From: an uncultured Acidobacteriota bacterium
GTDB taxonomy: Bacteria > Acidobacteriota > Terriglobia > Terriglobales > Acidobacteriaceae
Length of the DNA: 35,561 nt
Direction of reading: 5' to 3'
Assembly: GCA_903851035.1 (NCBI GenBank)
Contig: CAINND010000096.1
Location: 1 to 35,561, forward strand
Positions 22,622-32,629 of this stretch are shown here, piece after piece; positions within the stretch are counted from its first letter, which is position 1; each line of letters begins with the position of its first letter. The translations under genes were made by a program, and so were the position numbers. The notes under the pieces were generated by a model. It was given only the letters and a program-made list of their open reading frames with translations. It did no database searches and was not told where the DNA came from.

Positions 22622-22727
22622 AATTGACTATCGCACCCGCCATATGTGCCAGTCAATGACCGGATAACAGCAATCTGTGGGTAGCGACTGGCGGGGATTT
22701 TGCAGCATGTCGTTAGCAGGGCAATGC

Positions 22728-22749
22728 AAAGGCCGCCCCTCGGGCGGCC
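22728..22749 (-). terminator. Intrinsic terminator of the 75-residue protein gene
   Basis: On the minus strand, GGCCGCCC/GGGCGGCC forms an 8-base stem with a 3-base loop, then TTTGCATT. It lies 27 bases after the stop codon. Confidence 0.7.
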
Positions 22750-22775
22750 AGTGAATGCTGACTGTGAGCAGCGAA

Positions 22776-23003
22776 TTACAGCGTGGACTCGATCTCAAAG
22801 CCCCAGGCTTCCAGCAGAGTCTCCGGGATGTACTTCGAATTCTTGTTGCGCCGTGCCCACTCACGCAGACGGGTTGAGCGCAGGTACTGGTCGGGAGTCA
22901 GTTTGAATTCGCGCACCACCTGCTCGAACTCAGTGATCGTCGGAGTAACGGGGCCGATCGGTTCCGGCTTGCCCCAGTTGGGATTACCGCGTCGCTTTGC
23001 CAT
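22776..23003 (-). CDS. Small basic hypothetical protein, 75 residues
   Basis: I do not recognise a family. The first 20 residues are basic and proline-rich (MAKRRGNPNWGKPEPIGPV), followed by a helical body (ITEFEQVVREFKLTPDQYLR then STRLREWARRNKNSKYIPE) and a closing LLEAWGFEIESTL. There is no signal peptide, membrane segment or cysteine. The helical part could be a small DNA- or RNA-binding or adaptor domain; that is inference from charge and length only. The coding assignment rests on a good ribosome site (GGTAGGAAC before the ATG), GC-rich codon use and a tidy terminator downstream. It stands alone between two other minus-strand units and has an unusually long upstream region. Confidence 0.75.
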   Translation of the reverse strand: MAKRRGNPNWGKPEPIGPVTPTITEFEQVVREFKLTPDQYLRSTRLREWARRNKNSKYIPETLLEAWGFEIESTL

Positions 23004-23373
23004 GAAAGTTCCTACCTCTGCGAGAAGTTTGAGCTCATCCGGTGAAGGTGCCGTAAGGGCGTGACCGCCTCATTCTGCGGATTGCGCAGCGCCTGAGAAT
23101 TGAATGTCAGGCGAAAGGCTTTGCTACCGGAGGAGCGAGTTGCTGGCTCTGCCCGCTTTCCACTAAGCCCACCCGGCTTAATGAGTCAGACGAGTCACCA
23201 GAGCAATTCATATTACCATGATTCCGTATATAAATCCCATATAACAGAGGTTGGCGGGTACGGCTGCGCAAATTGATTGCAAAGTAAGTCGTTTATATTC
23301 AATTACAAAAACGCATTACCTCAAGTTGGAAAATATCTTGTCAGACAGGTTTTTCGCGCTTCTCGATACACTA
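23004..23373. other. 370-base intergenic region, partly AT-rich
   Basis: Lies between engB and the 75-residue protein gene, both on the minus strand. The half next to engB (about 23200-23370) is notably AT-rich for this window, and on the minus strand contains TAATAT- and TATATA-like sequences that may hold the small gene's promoter. The half next to the small gene is GC-rich and would form the leader; a CTGCG/CGCAG hairpin (15 bases) lies near 23075-23090. I found no ORF, tRNA or riboswitch that I can name. Confidence 0.5.
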
Positions 23374-23982
23374 TCAAATGCTGCCTTCAAGGGAATCCGG
23401 CTGGCAGGCGGCGCGCAAACGCTTCCACAATTCTGTCTGCCCGGCGCCGCTCTTGCTGGAGTACGCCAGGACGTGCTCTTCTCCGTGCGCCTTGCGCAGC
23501 GCGCTGAGCGAAGCTTGCAGTTTGGTGCCCACGCGGTCCGCCTTGGTGGCTACCACCAGCAGCGGCCGGCCCGCATTGCGCAGGAACTTGATTAGCTGCG
23601 TGTCGCTCTCCTGCGGAGGGATATTGGCATCCACCAGGCACAGGCAAAGGGCCAGGGTGGGGCGACCCACCAGGTAGGGCTCAATAAACTGCGGCCATGT
23701 CTGTGATATCTCTCGCGGAACGCGCGCGTAGCCGTAGCCAGGCAGATCGGCAAATACCAACTCGGCCTTGGGGCGGCCCTGCCAGCGTATCTCAAAGAAG
23801 TTGATGGACTGGGTGCGGCCCGGCGTGTTGCTCGTCTTGGCCACCTTGGCGCTTACCAGCGAGTTGATCAGGCTGGACTTGCCCACGTTCGAGCGTCCCA
23901 GGAAGGCAACCTCCGGCAACTCCGGCGCGGGGAAGTGCTCCGGGGCGAACGCCGACAGCAGGAATCGTGTGTGTACCTTCAT
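23374..23982 (-). CDS. engB: Ribosome biogenesis GTP-binding protein EngB/YsxC
   Basis: A 202-residue small GTPase of the TrmE-Era-EngA-EngB branch, needed for assembly of the large ribosomal subunit. G motifs seen: G1 GRSNVGKS (29-36), G2 threonine in TSNTPGRTQ, G3 DLPG (79-82) and G4 TKAD (146-149); the G5 SSKSG follows near the C-terminus. Length is normal. The ATG at 23982 has no Shine-Dalgarno sequence but lies six bases after TAAGAT, so it may be leaderless. It diverges from the DUF2127 gene. No terminator is obvious after the stop. Confidence 0.95.
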   Translation of the reverse strand: MKVHTRFLLSAFAPEHFPAPELPEVAFLGRSNVGKSSLINSLVSAKVAKTSNTPGRTQSINFFEIRWQGRPKAELVFADLPGYGYARVPREISQTWPQFIEPYLVGRPTLALCLCLVDANIPPQESDTQLIKFLRNAGRPLLVVATKADRVGTKLQASLSALRKAHGEEHVLAYSSKSGAGQTELWKRLRAACQPDSLEGSI

Positions 23983-23994
23983 GCAGCTATCTTA
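23980..23994 (-). promoter_or_regulatory. Candidate leaderless start of engB
   Basis: On the minus strand, TAAGAT (23989-23994), six bases (AGCTGC), then the ATG at 23982. No Shine-Dalgarno sequence is present. The -35 region is not recognisable. Confidence 0.45.
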
Positions 23995-24067
23995 GCCTAT
24001 CCATCTCAGGTCTCGGCACATTGCAACGGGTGATTTTCTTTCCGTGCCCACTTCCGTCCTCCTCGTG

Positions 24068-24082
24068 TACATTGGAGTTGTG
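24068..24082 (+). promoter_or_regulatory. Candidate leaderless start of the DUF2127 gene
   Basis: TACATT (24068-24073), six bases (GGAGTT), then GTG at 24080. The GGAG inside the spacer is only two bases from the GTG, too close for a normal Shine-Dalgarno sequence. Confidence 0.4.
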
Positions 24083-24613
24083 GAGCACGAGGATAATTCT
24101 GGCATTACCTGTGGCGATTACACACTCAGCCACAAGTACGGTTTGCGCATGGTGGGTGCCCTGGAGGCATTGAAGGGGCTGGCCGTGCTGGTGCTGTGCT
24201 TTGCCCTGCTCAGCCTGCTGCATCAGGATTTGACCACCGTGGTGGATCGCCTGATGGAGTGGCTGCGAATCAACCCAGATTCGCACATCGCCGATCTCTT
24301 TTACGAAATGGCCGACCGCACAACCGGCCGCGGCATATGGACCGCCTTCACCGTGGGCTTGCTCTACTCGACCTGCCGCTTTGTGGAAGGCTACGGCCTG
24401 TGGCATCAGCGGCTATGGGCGGAGTGGTTTGCCGTCATCTCCGGCGCCATATACCTTCCCCTGGAGATTTACACCCTCGTCGCCCATCCCCATTGGACCA
24501 AGCTGGTAGTGCTCATCATCAACATCGGCGTGGTGCTCTACATCCTTCGCATCATGCTGGAGCATCGCAAGTCGCGCTGTATGCCAGTCGATCCACCCGC
24601 CTCCCATCGATAA
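24080..24613 (+). CDS. DUF2127 membrane protein
   Basis: A 177-residue (from GTG 24080) integral membrane protein resembling DUF2127. It has an N-terminal GLRMVGALEALKGLAVLVLC helix that matches the family opening, followed by a polar loop (about 60-90) and three further hydrophobic helices, including WFAVISGAIYLPLEIYTLVA and VVLIINIGVVLYILRIML. The ending is basic and cytoplasmic. Function is unknown. Start choice is uncertain: the frame is open to GTG 24044, and ATG 24149 would cut into the first helix's lead-in; I favour 24080 because of the TACATT six bases before it. It converges on the DUF2147 gene across a shared terminator and is divergent from engB. Confidence 0.78.
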   Translation: MEHEDNSGITCGDYTLSHKYGLRMVGALEALKGLAVLVLCFALLSLLHQDLTTVVDRLMEWLRINPDSHIADLFYEMADRTTGRGIWTAFTVGLLYSTCRFVEGYGLWHQRLWAEWFAVISGAIYLPLEIYTLVAHPHWTKLVVLIINIGVVLYILRIMLEHRKSRCMPVDPPASHR

Positions 24614-24648
24614 CAGTGGGGCAGCCGTTGAACAATCAGGAGCAAAAG

Positions 24649-24690
24649 AAAAGGCCCCACTGAGCGTTCTGGCTCATTGCGGGGCCTTTT
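24649..24690. terminator. Bidirectional intrinsic terminator
   Basis: AAAAGGCCCC (24649-24658) pairs with GGGGCCTTTT (24681-24690); an inner TGAGC/GCTCA extends the stem. It serves both the DUF2127 gene (plus) and the DUF2147 gene (minus). Confidence 0.85.
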
Positions 24691-24703
24691 GCTATGCCAT
24701 TTG

Positions 24704-25168
24704 TTACTGGATGCGTCGCCAGCTCTCAGTCCGGCCCAGCAGGCTGACGCCAATATAACCGCGCATATACAGCTTGTCCTTGCCGGCGCTCCAGATTTTG
24801 CCGTGATACTGCTTGCCATTTTCCGGATCCACCACGCTGCCACCAACCCAATCGTCGCCATCCGGGTGGAAGCCCTTGAGGAAAACCATGCCAAGAATCA
24901 ACTGACCTTTCAGCTCGCCGCTGCAGCGGTCGCACACGTCACTGGGTGTGCGGCCTGGGCGAAGCTGTAACACCTTGCCGAAGAGCTCGCCATTGACTAG
25001 GTAGGTCTCCACCTGGCCGCCGAGCCCGCCGTCGCTGTTGATAACCTGCCACTTGCCGATGGCGTACTGGAGTTTCTCGTTGAGTTGTTGTGCCCGCGCC
25101 GCCGGTGTGGCAAACAGGGCAAAGGTAAGCAGGGCCAGCATGGCCAGGCCCAGACGATTCTTCTTCAC
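24704..25168 (-). CDS. DUF2147 secreted protein
   Basis: A 154-residue exported protein. The signal peptide is MKKNRLGLAMLALLTFALFA followed by TPAARA. The mature part matches the DUF2147 layout: GKWQVINSDGGLGGQVETYL, a CDRCSG pair of cysteines, GMVFLKGF, WVGGSVVDPENGKQYHGKIW and a terminal YMRGYIGVSLLGRTESWRRI. The fold is beta-barrel or lipocalin-like in solved relatives; function is unknown. The start is GTG at 25168 with GAGGGGAAC seven bases upstream. A strong promoter lies 78 bases before it. Confidence 0.85.
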   Translation of the reverse strand: MKKNRLGLAMLALLTFALFATPAARAQQLNEKLQYAIGKWQVINSDGGLGGQVETYLVNGELFGKVLQLRPGRTPSDVCDRCSGELKGQLILGMVFLKGFHPDGDDWVGGSVVDPENGKQYHGKIWSAGKDKLYMRGYIGVSLLGRTESWRRIQ

Positions 25169-25245
25169 TGATTGTTCCCCTCAATACGAGATGCGCGGTC
25201 TGGCACGGCTCCATCCTTGCCGGAGCCAACCAACGCGATGCAAGA

Positions 25246-25274
25246 AAGATAGTGTGGAAGCCTTCAGGAGTCAA
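25246..25274 (-). promoter_or_regulatory. Sigma70-type promoter of the DUF2147 gene
   Basis: On the minus strand TTGACT (25269-25274), a 17-base spacer and TATCTT (25246-25251). The -35 box matches 5 of 6 and the -10 box 4 of 6. The predicted leader is about 70 bases. Confidence 0.7.
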
Positions 25275-25298
25275 AACAAAAGATATTCGCGACAAACA

Positions 25299-25328
25299 CA
25301 AAGCAAAAGCCCCTCCACAGGGAGGGGC
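25299..25328 (-). terminator. Intrinsic terminator of typA
   Basis: On the minus strand GCCCCTCC/GGAGGGGC (25309-25328) forms an 8-base stem with a 4-base loop, then TTTTGCTTTG. It lies 26 bases past the typA stop. Confidence 0.85.
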
Positions 25329-25353
25329 CAAGCTGTTAGAACGCGCGAAAGTA

Positions 25354-27177
<1,824 letters not shown>

Positions 27178-27309
27178 AAGTCCTGTCCTTGGGGTTGCCG
27201 GTCAATAGACGCACTCCCGGGCCATGGCGGCAGCGAATTCTGCCGCACCATCCTCCACACCTTTGCTTTACGGAAGCGGGGGGAACCTGGGCTCGGACAA
27301 CCTGTATTC

Positions 27310-27340
27310 ATTATAGCCTGAGGGCCGCCGCGGCACCCAA
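27310..27340 (-). promoter_or_regulatory. Promoter of typA
   Basis: On the minus strand a perfect TATAAT (27310-27315) with TTGGGT (27335-27340) 19 bases upstream. The spacer is slightly long. Confidence 0.5.
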
Positions 27341-27371
27341 CTTGTCAGCCTTTTGCGCCGCAACCTGTTGC

Positions 27372-27385
27372 TACAATGAGGCGTG
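27372..27385 (+). promoter_or_regulatory. Extended -10 and candidate leaderless start of the TMTC-like gene
   Basis: TGC-TACAAT (27369-27377) is an extended -10 element, followed after five bases by GTG 27383. GAGG lies directly before the GTG and could instead serve the in-frame ATG at 27395, so leaderless initiation is less certain here than at the other sites. Confidence 0.4.
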
Positions 27386-29116
27386 CAGCCAACCATGCCC
27401 ACCGAAAAATTCGCGCCCCATCGCGCCTTGTCGACACACTGGCAGCGCCTTGCCCGCTCCGCCATGAGCGAAAACTGGCTGCTGCGGCTGGCCTTTGTGG
27501 GCATGATGATCGTTTACGCGCGCACGGTCTTTTTCGATTTCGTGTACGACGATGTAGCGCTCATCCTGCTCAATCCCTGGATGCGCGGCTGGAATCAGAT
27601 TCACGCGATTTTCACCAACACCTTCTGGGGCTTTATGAACTACCAGGCAGCGGGCGGGGCAAACTTCTACCGTCCGCTGACCATGTTCTGGCTCTTCCTG
27701 GTCAATCGCGTCGGGCATGGCGCCCCGGGATTTTTTCACATTGCCGTGGTGCTGATGCACCTGGTCGTGATGATTGAGATTTATTATCTCGGCCGCCGCC
27801 TGACGAAAGATGCCGTGGTGGGTGCCGTGGCCGCGCTGTTCTTCGGAATTCATCCCACGCATATCGAATCCGTCGCGTGGATCAGCGGCATCAGCGATGT
27901 GCTGTGCGCCGTCTTCTTCCTGGCCGCGTTGCTTGCCTATCTGCGCTGGTCGGATGACGGTGGAGGACACTGGCTGCTGGCGTCTCTGCTGTGCCTGGAG
28001 GCGGCGTTGCTCTCCAAGGAGGCGGCGGCCTTGTTACTGGTTCTCATCGTGCTGGACCGCTTCCGCCAGTCTCGCGGCATGGATATATTTTCCCGCAGCA
28101 TTCATGCGATTTACGTCTCGCTGCCGTTCATTGTGCTGACGGTGCTTCATTTCTCCTGGCAGTCGCACATCCTGGCGCAGCGCAGTGTGCGCATGGAAGG
28201 CAGTGCATTTGAACCGGCGGCGTCGCTTGCTCCCTACACGCTGTGGTGGTATCTCAAAAAGCAGGTTGTGCCATTCCCGGTGAGCGCGCACTACACCACC
28301 CTCGTGCAGGGTAGCCTGACGAGCCTTCAAATCGCAGGCAGCGTTTTGTTTCTTCTGGCCGTACTGGTGCTGGCCGTGTGGCTTGTGCGGCGCTCGCGCG
28401 CGGGACAGATGCTGGTCGTGCTCTTTGCCGCCACATTGCTGCCAGTGATCGCCGCCGTGCAGGCGCTGCAACTGCATGACCGCTACCTGTACTTGCCGGG
28501 AGTTGCCGCCGCGATAGGCGCTGCCGTGCTGCTGCGCCGGGCACCAATGCTGCGTGAACACCCGGAGCGCCAGTTTGCATTGCTGCTGGCGATTGTTCTC
28601 ATCCTGGTACCGATGGCTTCTCGAGAGACCGCGTATTGGGCCACGGACATCAGCCTTTTCCAGCACTCCATCGATGTGCAGCCGCACACGGTGTTGAACC
28701 TGGAAGTGCTTTACGATGCCTACATTGCGGGTGGCGATGACGTGCACGCCGAGCAGGTGCTGCGCCGCACGGTGGCAGAATTCCCAGAGCGCTCGCGGCA
28801 GTGGACGCGCCTGGCTCTTTTCTGCCTGCATCATGACAAGCCGGAAGAGGCCGAGGCCTGCGCCCGGCGAGCCATCTCCATGAGGCCGCTCAGCAAGAGC
28901 CTGCCGGCAGCCTTCGACGTAATCGCACAGGTGGAGTTGCAGCGCGGCCATCTGCCGGAGGCCGAGATGTGGGCGCATCGCGCCGTCACCGCCAGCGACT
29001 CCAGCGAGGCGCTGCGCACGCTGGCCAAGGTCTATGCGGCCGAAGGCAAGGCGGCCCAGTCCACAGCGGAGAGCAATGCGGCGATGGCAAATGATGCGCT
29101 CTACCGGCAGAAATAG
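27383..29116 (+). CDS. Multi-spanning TMTC-like protein with C-terminal TPRs
   Basis: A 577-residue membrane protein. The N-terminal two thirds hold about ten hydrophobic helices and the marks of TMTC-like, GT-C-fold glycosyltransferases: an Asp-Asp pair in the first loop (YDD, 55-57), NFYRPLTMFWLFL, and IHPTHIESVAWISGISD (156-172). The C-terminal part (about 440-577) is a run of TPR-like helix pairs (EQVLRRTVAEFPERSRQW, EEAEACARRAISMRPL, AEMWAHRAVTASDSSEA). Animal TMTC proteins are O-mannosyltransferases; bacterial relatives are mostly uncharacterised, so the activity is only inferred. The start is GTG 27383 or ATG 27395. No glycan genes are adjacent; the ABC-F gene follows 59 bases on. Confidence 0.82.
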   Translation: MQPTMPTEKFAPHRALSTHWQRLARSAMSENWLLRLAFVGMMIVYARTVFFDFVYDDVALILLNPWMRGWNQIHAIFTNTFWGFMNYQAAGGANFYRPLTMFWLFLVNRVGHGAPGFFHIAVVLMHLVVMIEIYYLGRRLTKDAVVGAVAALFFGIHPTHIESVAWISGISDVLCAVFFLAALLAYLRWSDDGGGHWLLASLLCLEAALLSKEAAALLLVLIVLDRFRQSRGMDIFSRSIHAIYVSLPFIVLTVLHFSWQSHILAQRSVRMEGSAFEPAASLAPYTLWWYLKKQVVPFPVSAHYTTLVQGSLTSLQIAGSVLFLLAVLVLAVWLVRRSRAGQMLVVLFAATLLPVIAAVQALQLHDRYLYLPGVAAAIGAAVLLRRAPMLREHPERQFALLLAIVLILVPMASRETAYWATDISLFQHSIDVQPHTVLNLEVLYDAYIAGGDDVHAEQVLRRTVAEFPERSRQWTRLALFCLHHDKPEEAEACARRAISMRPLSKSLPAAFDVIAQVELQRGHLPEAEMWAHRAVTASDSSEALRTLAKVYAAEGKAAQSTAESNAAMANDALYRQK

Positions 29117-29175
29117 CCTCGGTGCAAGGCACATGAGAGAATGAGAAGACAAATGATTGCGCGGTTTCTTCTCAC

Positions 29176-31143
29176 ATGATTCAGCTTACTGGCGCAGGCA
29201 AGCGCTTTGGCCACAAACTCCTTTTCGAGAACCTTAACTGGCTGATTACGCCGCAGGACCGCATTGGCCTGGTGGGCGCCAACGGCACGGGCAAGTCCAC
29301 CCTGCTCAAAATTCTCTCCGGCCTTGAGACCTTGGACTATGGCGAGATCTCGCGCGGCAAGGCCGTCAGCGCCGGCTATCTGCCGCAGGATGGCCTCAGC
29401 CTGCGTGGCCGCACCGTCTTTGCCGAATGCCTGAGCGTCTTTGATGACGTCTATGCCATGGAGAGCGAACTCGAATCGCTGACTCGCCGCATGAGCGAGC
29501 TCGACCCCACGGGCGAGGAATATGCGCAGGTCACCGAGCGCTTTCACCGCGTGCAGAGCGAGTTTATTACTCGCGACGGCTACAACCTGGAGTCGCAAGT
29601 CGGAACCGTGCTCACTGGCTTAGGCTTTGGCCGTGAGGATTGGCTGCGCCAGACCGAAGAGTTCAGCGGCGGCTGGCAGATGCGCATCTCCCTGGCCAAG
29701 CTGCTGCTGGCCAAGCCCAACATGCTGCTGCTGGACGAGCCGACGAACCACCTCGATCTGGAGACGCGCAATTGGCTCGAGGGCTATCTCAACAACTACC
29801 CTTACGCCTATGTGCTCATCTCGCACGACCGCTATTTTCTTGATGTGACGGTGAAGAAGATCGTCGAAATCTGGAACAAGGGTGTGCATTTTTATCACGG
29901 CAACTACGATAAGTATCTGCGCGAGAAGGAACAACGCCGCGATACTCTCGTCGCCGCCTATCGCAACCAGCGCGAACGTATCGAGCAGCTGGAGGCCTTC
30001 ATCAGCCGCTTCCGCTACCAGGCCACCAAGGCCAAACAGGTGCAAAGCCGCATCAAGGAGTTGGAGAAGATCGAGCGCATCGAGCTGCCCGAGGAGGAGA
30101 AGACCATCCACTTCACCTTCCCGCAGCCCAAGCCCAGCGGCCGCGTCGTGGCGGAATTCAATGGCGTCAGCAAAAGCTACGGCCCCAAGCAGGTGCTCAC
30201 GAATGTCAGCTTCAACATCGAGCGCGGCGAGCGGGTGGCGCTGGTCGGCATCAACGGCGCGGGCAAATCCACGCTCATCAAACTGCTGGCGCAAACCGAG
30301 GGGTTGACCTCTGGCCGCTACACTCTGGGCCACAATGTCGAGGTGGATTACTTTGCGCAAGACCAGTACAAGGAACTCGACACCGAGGCTCGCATGCTGG
30401 ACGATCTCGACCGGGTCACTCGGCGCCCGCAGAGCGAGCTGCGCAACCTGCTCGGCAGCTTCCTCTTCAGCGAGGATGATGTTTTCAAGAAAATTGGCGT
30501 GCTCAGCGGAGGCGAGCGCAACCGTTACGCGTTGGCACGCATGTTGCTGCACCCATCAAACTTCCTTCTGCTCGACGAGCCAACCAACCATCTCGACCTG
30601 CGCGCCAAGGACGTTTTGCTGGACGCTTTGCAGAAGTTCAACGGCACCTGCGTCTTCGTCAGCCACGACCGCTACTTTATCGATCGCCTAGCCACGCGCG
30701 TCTTCGAGGTCGCCGACGGTGCGGTCACCAACTATCCCGGCAATTACGAGGACTATCTGTGGCGCAAGCAGAATGGCGCCGAGCAGCTTGAGGAGAACCT
30801 TCGCGCCTCGCTCAGCCCGCGCGCAGCGGCGGCAAATTCATCCTCCACAAGTGTGACGGCCACTGCATCCGATGCGGCGAATCAAAACGATCCGGCGGCA
30901 ACTCCCCGCCGCCGCGTCAATCCAATGAAGCGTAAGCAGATGGAAGAGCGCCTGGCCGTTGTGGAGGAAGAGGTCGCCAAGGCCGAGGCCATCATCGCCG
31001 ATTGCGAGCAGCAACTAGGCAGCTTTGAGAGCGTCGAGGAGACACAGCGCCTGACCGTCCTGATGGCCGAGAAGCGCGCGGCATTGGAGCAATTGGAAGC
31101 CGAGTGGGCCGAACTCAGCGAGGAACTGGAGCAGACCGAGTAG
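29176..31143 (+). CDS. ABC-F family ATPase
   Basis: A 655-residue soluble protein with two ABC domains and no membrane part, as in Uup/EttA/YfmR-type translation factors that bind the ribosomal E site. First domain: Walker A GANGTGKST (34-42), signature FSGGWQMRISLAKLLL, Walker B LLLDEPTNHLDLE. Second: Walker A GINGAGKST (358-366), signature LSGGERNRYALARMLL, Walker B LLLDEPTNHLDL. The linker between them (about 245-310) is a charged helical hairpin like the P-site tRNA interaction motif. After a Ser/Ala-rich stretch (about 545-580) comes a C-terminal coiled coil (MKRKQMEERLAVVEEEVAKA onward), as in Uup. The subgroup cannot be fixed by eye; antibiotic resistance is possible but has no specific support. 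Its stop lies four bases from the convergent NCS2 gene's stop. Confidence 0.93.
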   Translation: MIQLTGAGKRFGHKLLFENLNWLITPQDRIGLVGANGTGKSTLLKILSGLETLDYGEISRGKAVSAGYLPQDGLSLRGRTVFAECLSVFDDVYAMESELESLTRRMSELDPTGEEYAQVTERFHRVQSEFITRDGYNLESQVGTVLTGLGFGREDWLRQTEEFSGGWQMRISLAKLLLAKPNMLLLDEPTNHLDLETRNWLEGYLNNYPYAYVLISHDRYFLDVTVKKIVEIWNKGVHFYHGNYDKYLREKEQRRDTLVAAYRNQRERIEQLEAFISRFRYQATKAKQVQSRIKELEKIERIELPEEEKTIHFTFPQPKPSGRVVAEFNGVSKSYGPKQVLTNVSFNIERGERVALVGINGAGKSTLIKLLAQTEGLTSGRYTLGHNVEVDYFAQDQYKELDTEARMLDDLDRVTRRPQSELRNLLGSFLFSEDDVFKKIGVLSGGERNRYALARMLLHPSNFLLLDEPTNHLDLRAKDVLLDALQKFNGTCVFVSHDRYFIDRLATRVFEVADGAVTNYPGNYEDYLWRKQNGAEQLEENLRASLSPRAAAANSSSTSVTATASDAANQNDPAATPRRRVNPMKRKQMEERLAVVEEEVAKAEAIIADCEQQLGSFESVEETQRLTVLMAEKRAALEQLEAEWAELSEELEQTE

Positions 31144-31146
31144 CGC

Positions 31147-32469
31147 TTACTTGTACGGATAAAACACAAAGAACAAGAGTGAAAGTGCGGCCAGCACCCA
31201 CATCCCCCAGCGCACCTTGCGCCCCTCGCCCTGCACCAGCTTGCAGAATGGCCACAGCACAAATCCCGCCGTTATGCCCACTGCGATGTTGAAGGTGAAG
31301 CACATCAGGGTTACCACGGCGAAGGCCGGTATGCTCTCCGTATAATCGGCAAAATCAATCTTCGTAATTGGCGCCAGCATGAACAGCCCCACGATGATCA
31401 GCGCCGGGCCGTAGGCCTGCGGAGGAATGGCTCCGATGAACGGCGCGGCAAATGCCGCCAGGGCGAAACCGGCGGCAACCACCACGGCGGTCAGCCCGGT
31501 GCGCCCGCCTGCCTCAATACCCGTGGCTGATTCGACAAACGCGCCGGAAGTCGTGGTGCCCAGCAGCGGAGCCAGCGTCGTGGCCAAGGCATCGGCCATC
31601 ATGGGACGCTCAATCTGCGGCAGGTTGCCGCGCTCATCCAAAAAGCCCGCGCGCGCCGAAAGCCCAATCAGCGTTCCCATCGTGTCCACAAAGGCCATGA
31701 TGAAGATGGTCAGGGCCACGGGCAGCGCCTTGGGACTGAGCGCGCCACGCAGGTCCAACTGCGCGAAGATCGGCCCCAAGCTCTCCGGACGCCCAAAAAA
31801 CTGTTGCGGCCACGGAGCCACCTTCGTCGCGTAGGCCACCAGCGCCGTCACCACAATGCCAATCAGAATCGCGCCAGGAATCTTGCGGATGACCAGCGCG
31901 CCAATCAGCAGGAAACCGAAGATGGCCACCAGCACCGGAGCCGTGGTCAGCGCGCCGGCCTTCACCGGAGCGCCCGCCACGCCCAGCTCCACCAGCCCCG
32001 TCTGATTCAGTCCAATGAACGTGAGAAAAAATCCGATGCCCACGGCAAAGCTGTATCGCAGGCTCGTGGGGATCGCCTCCACCAGTTGCTGGCGCACCTT
32101 GAGAACGGTAAGCAGCAAGAACGCCACGCCCGCCCAGAAGATGGCTCCCAGCGCCACCTGCCAGTGGATGCCCAGCCCAAGGCATAACGTGTAGGCGATG
32201 AACGCGTTCTCGCCCATGTAAGGAGCGATGGCGAAGGGACGGTTGGCGTAAAGCCCCATCAGCAGGCATCCCACCACGGCCACCAGCACGGTTGCCGTCA
32301 GCGATGGCCCGGCGGGGATTCCTGCGGCCTTCAAAATCGCCGGGTTCACCACGATGATGTACGACATGGTGGTGAAGGTCGTCAGTCCGGCCAGCAGCTC
32401 GCGCCGCACGCTCGTGCCGCGCTCATCCATGTGGAAGTGGTGATGCAAGAATGTAGTGATGATGTTCAC
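31147..32469 (-). CDS. NCS2-family purine permease (AzgA/PbuG-like)
   Basis: A 440-residue inner-membrane nucleobase transporter with 12 or more hydrophobic helices. It resembles the AzgA (guanine/hypoxanthine or adenine) branch of NCS2: GTSVRRELLAGLTTFTTMSY and IIVVNPAIL at the start, APYMGENAFIAYTLC, DTMGTLIGLSARAGFLDERG, and GTTTSGAFVESATGIEAGGR. I chose GTG 32469 because GAGGAA lies ten bases upstream and the family begins just before the GT-VRRE segment; the open frame extends 26 codons further. Substrate choice between guanine/hypoxanthine and adenine cannot be made here. Divergent from the aminotransferase gene; I saw no purine riboswitch. Confidence 0.9.
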   Translation of the reverse strand: MNIITTFLHHHFHMDERGTSVRRELLAGLTTFTTMSYIIVVNPAILKAAGIPAGPSLTATVLVAVVGCLLMGLYANRPFAIAPYMGENAFIAYTLCLGLGIHWQVALGAIFWAGVAFLLLTVLKVRQQLVEAIPTSLRYSFAVGIGFFLTFIGLNQTGLVELGVAGAPVKAGALTTAPVLVAIFGFLLIGALVIRKIPGAILIGIVVTALVAYATKVAPWPQQFFGRPESLGPIFAQLDLRGALSPKALPVALTIFIMAFVDTMGTLIGLSARAGFLDERGNLPQIERPMMADALATTLAPLLGTTTSGAFVESATGIEAGGRTGLTAVVVAAGFALAAFAAPFIGAIPPQAYGPALIIVGLFMLAPITKIDFADYTESIPAFAVVTLMCFTFNIAVGITAGFVLWPFCKLVQGEGRKVRWGMWVLAALSLLFFVFYPYK

Positions 32470-32599
32470 CGTAAACTGTTCCTCGTGGTCCAGGTTGTCG
32501 CGTACGCCCAGCGTAACGCCTGTGGATGGGTGGGTCAACGCTGGCACCGCGCACAGCAGGGAATTACCACAACTCTTCTAACGCCACGCTTGCGGCAAT

Positions 32600-32629
32600 C
32601 CTCCCGGGGCGATAACGTGAAGGAGCATG
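32600..32629 (+). promoter_or_regulatory. Possible promoter and ribosome site of the aminotransferase gene
   Basis: TTGCGG, a 17-base spacer and TAACGT lie just before GAAGGAGC-ATG (32627). The Shine-Dalgarno sequence GAAGGAG is clear; if this -10 box is real the transcript would begin too close to the ATG for that site to work, so one of the two is probably chance. Confidence 0.3.

Noticed and set aside
22540-22656. N-terminal extension of the DUF47 protein
   Set aside because: It would run through the promoter region and the candidate Pho-box; the family starts at the ATG at 22539.
23080-23160. Riboswitch-like words (GCAAAGCC, GGAGGAGCG) upstream of the 75-residue gene
   Set aside because: They recall pieces of c-di-GMP and SAH riboswitches, but the order, strand and pairing of the remaining conserved parts do not fit either.
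23251-23595. A plus-strand open frame overlapping the 3' end of engB
   Set aside because: It is mostly antisense to engB, and I see no ribosome site or family similarity.
32470-32626. Purine riboswitch before the NCS2 permease
   Set aside because: I looked for the guanine/adenine aptamer pattern on the minus strand and found neither its conserved loops nor its paired arms.
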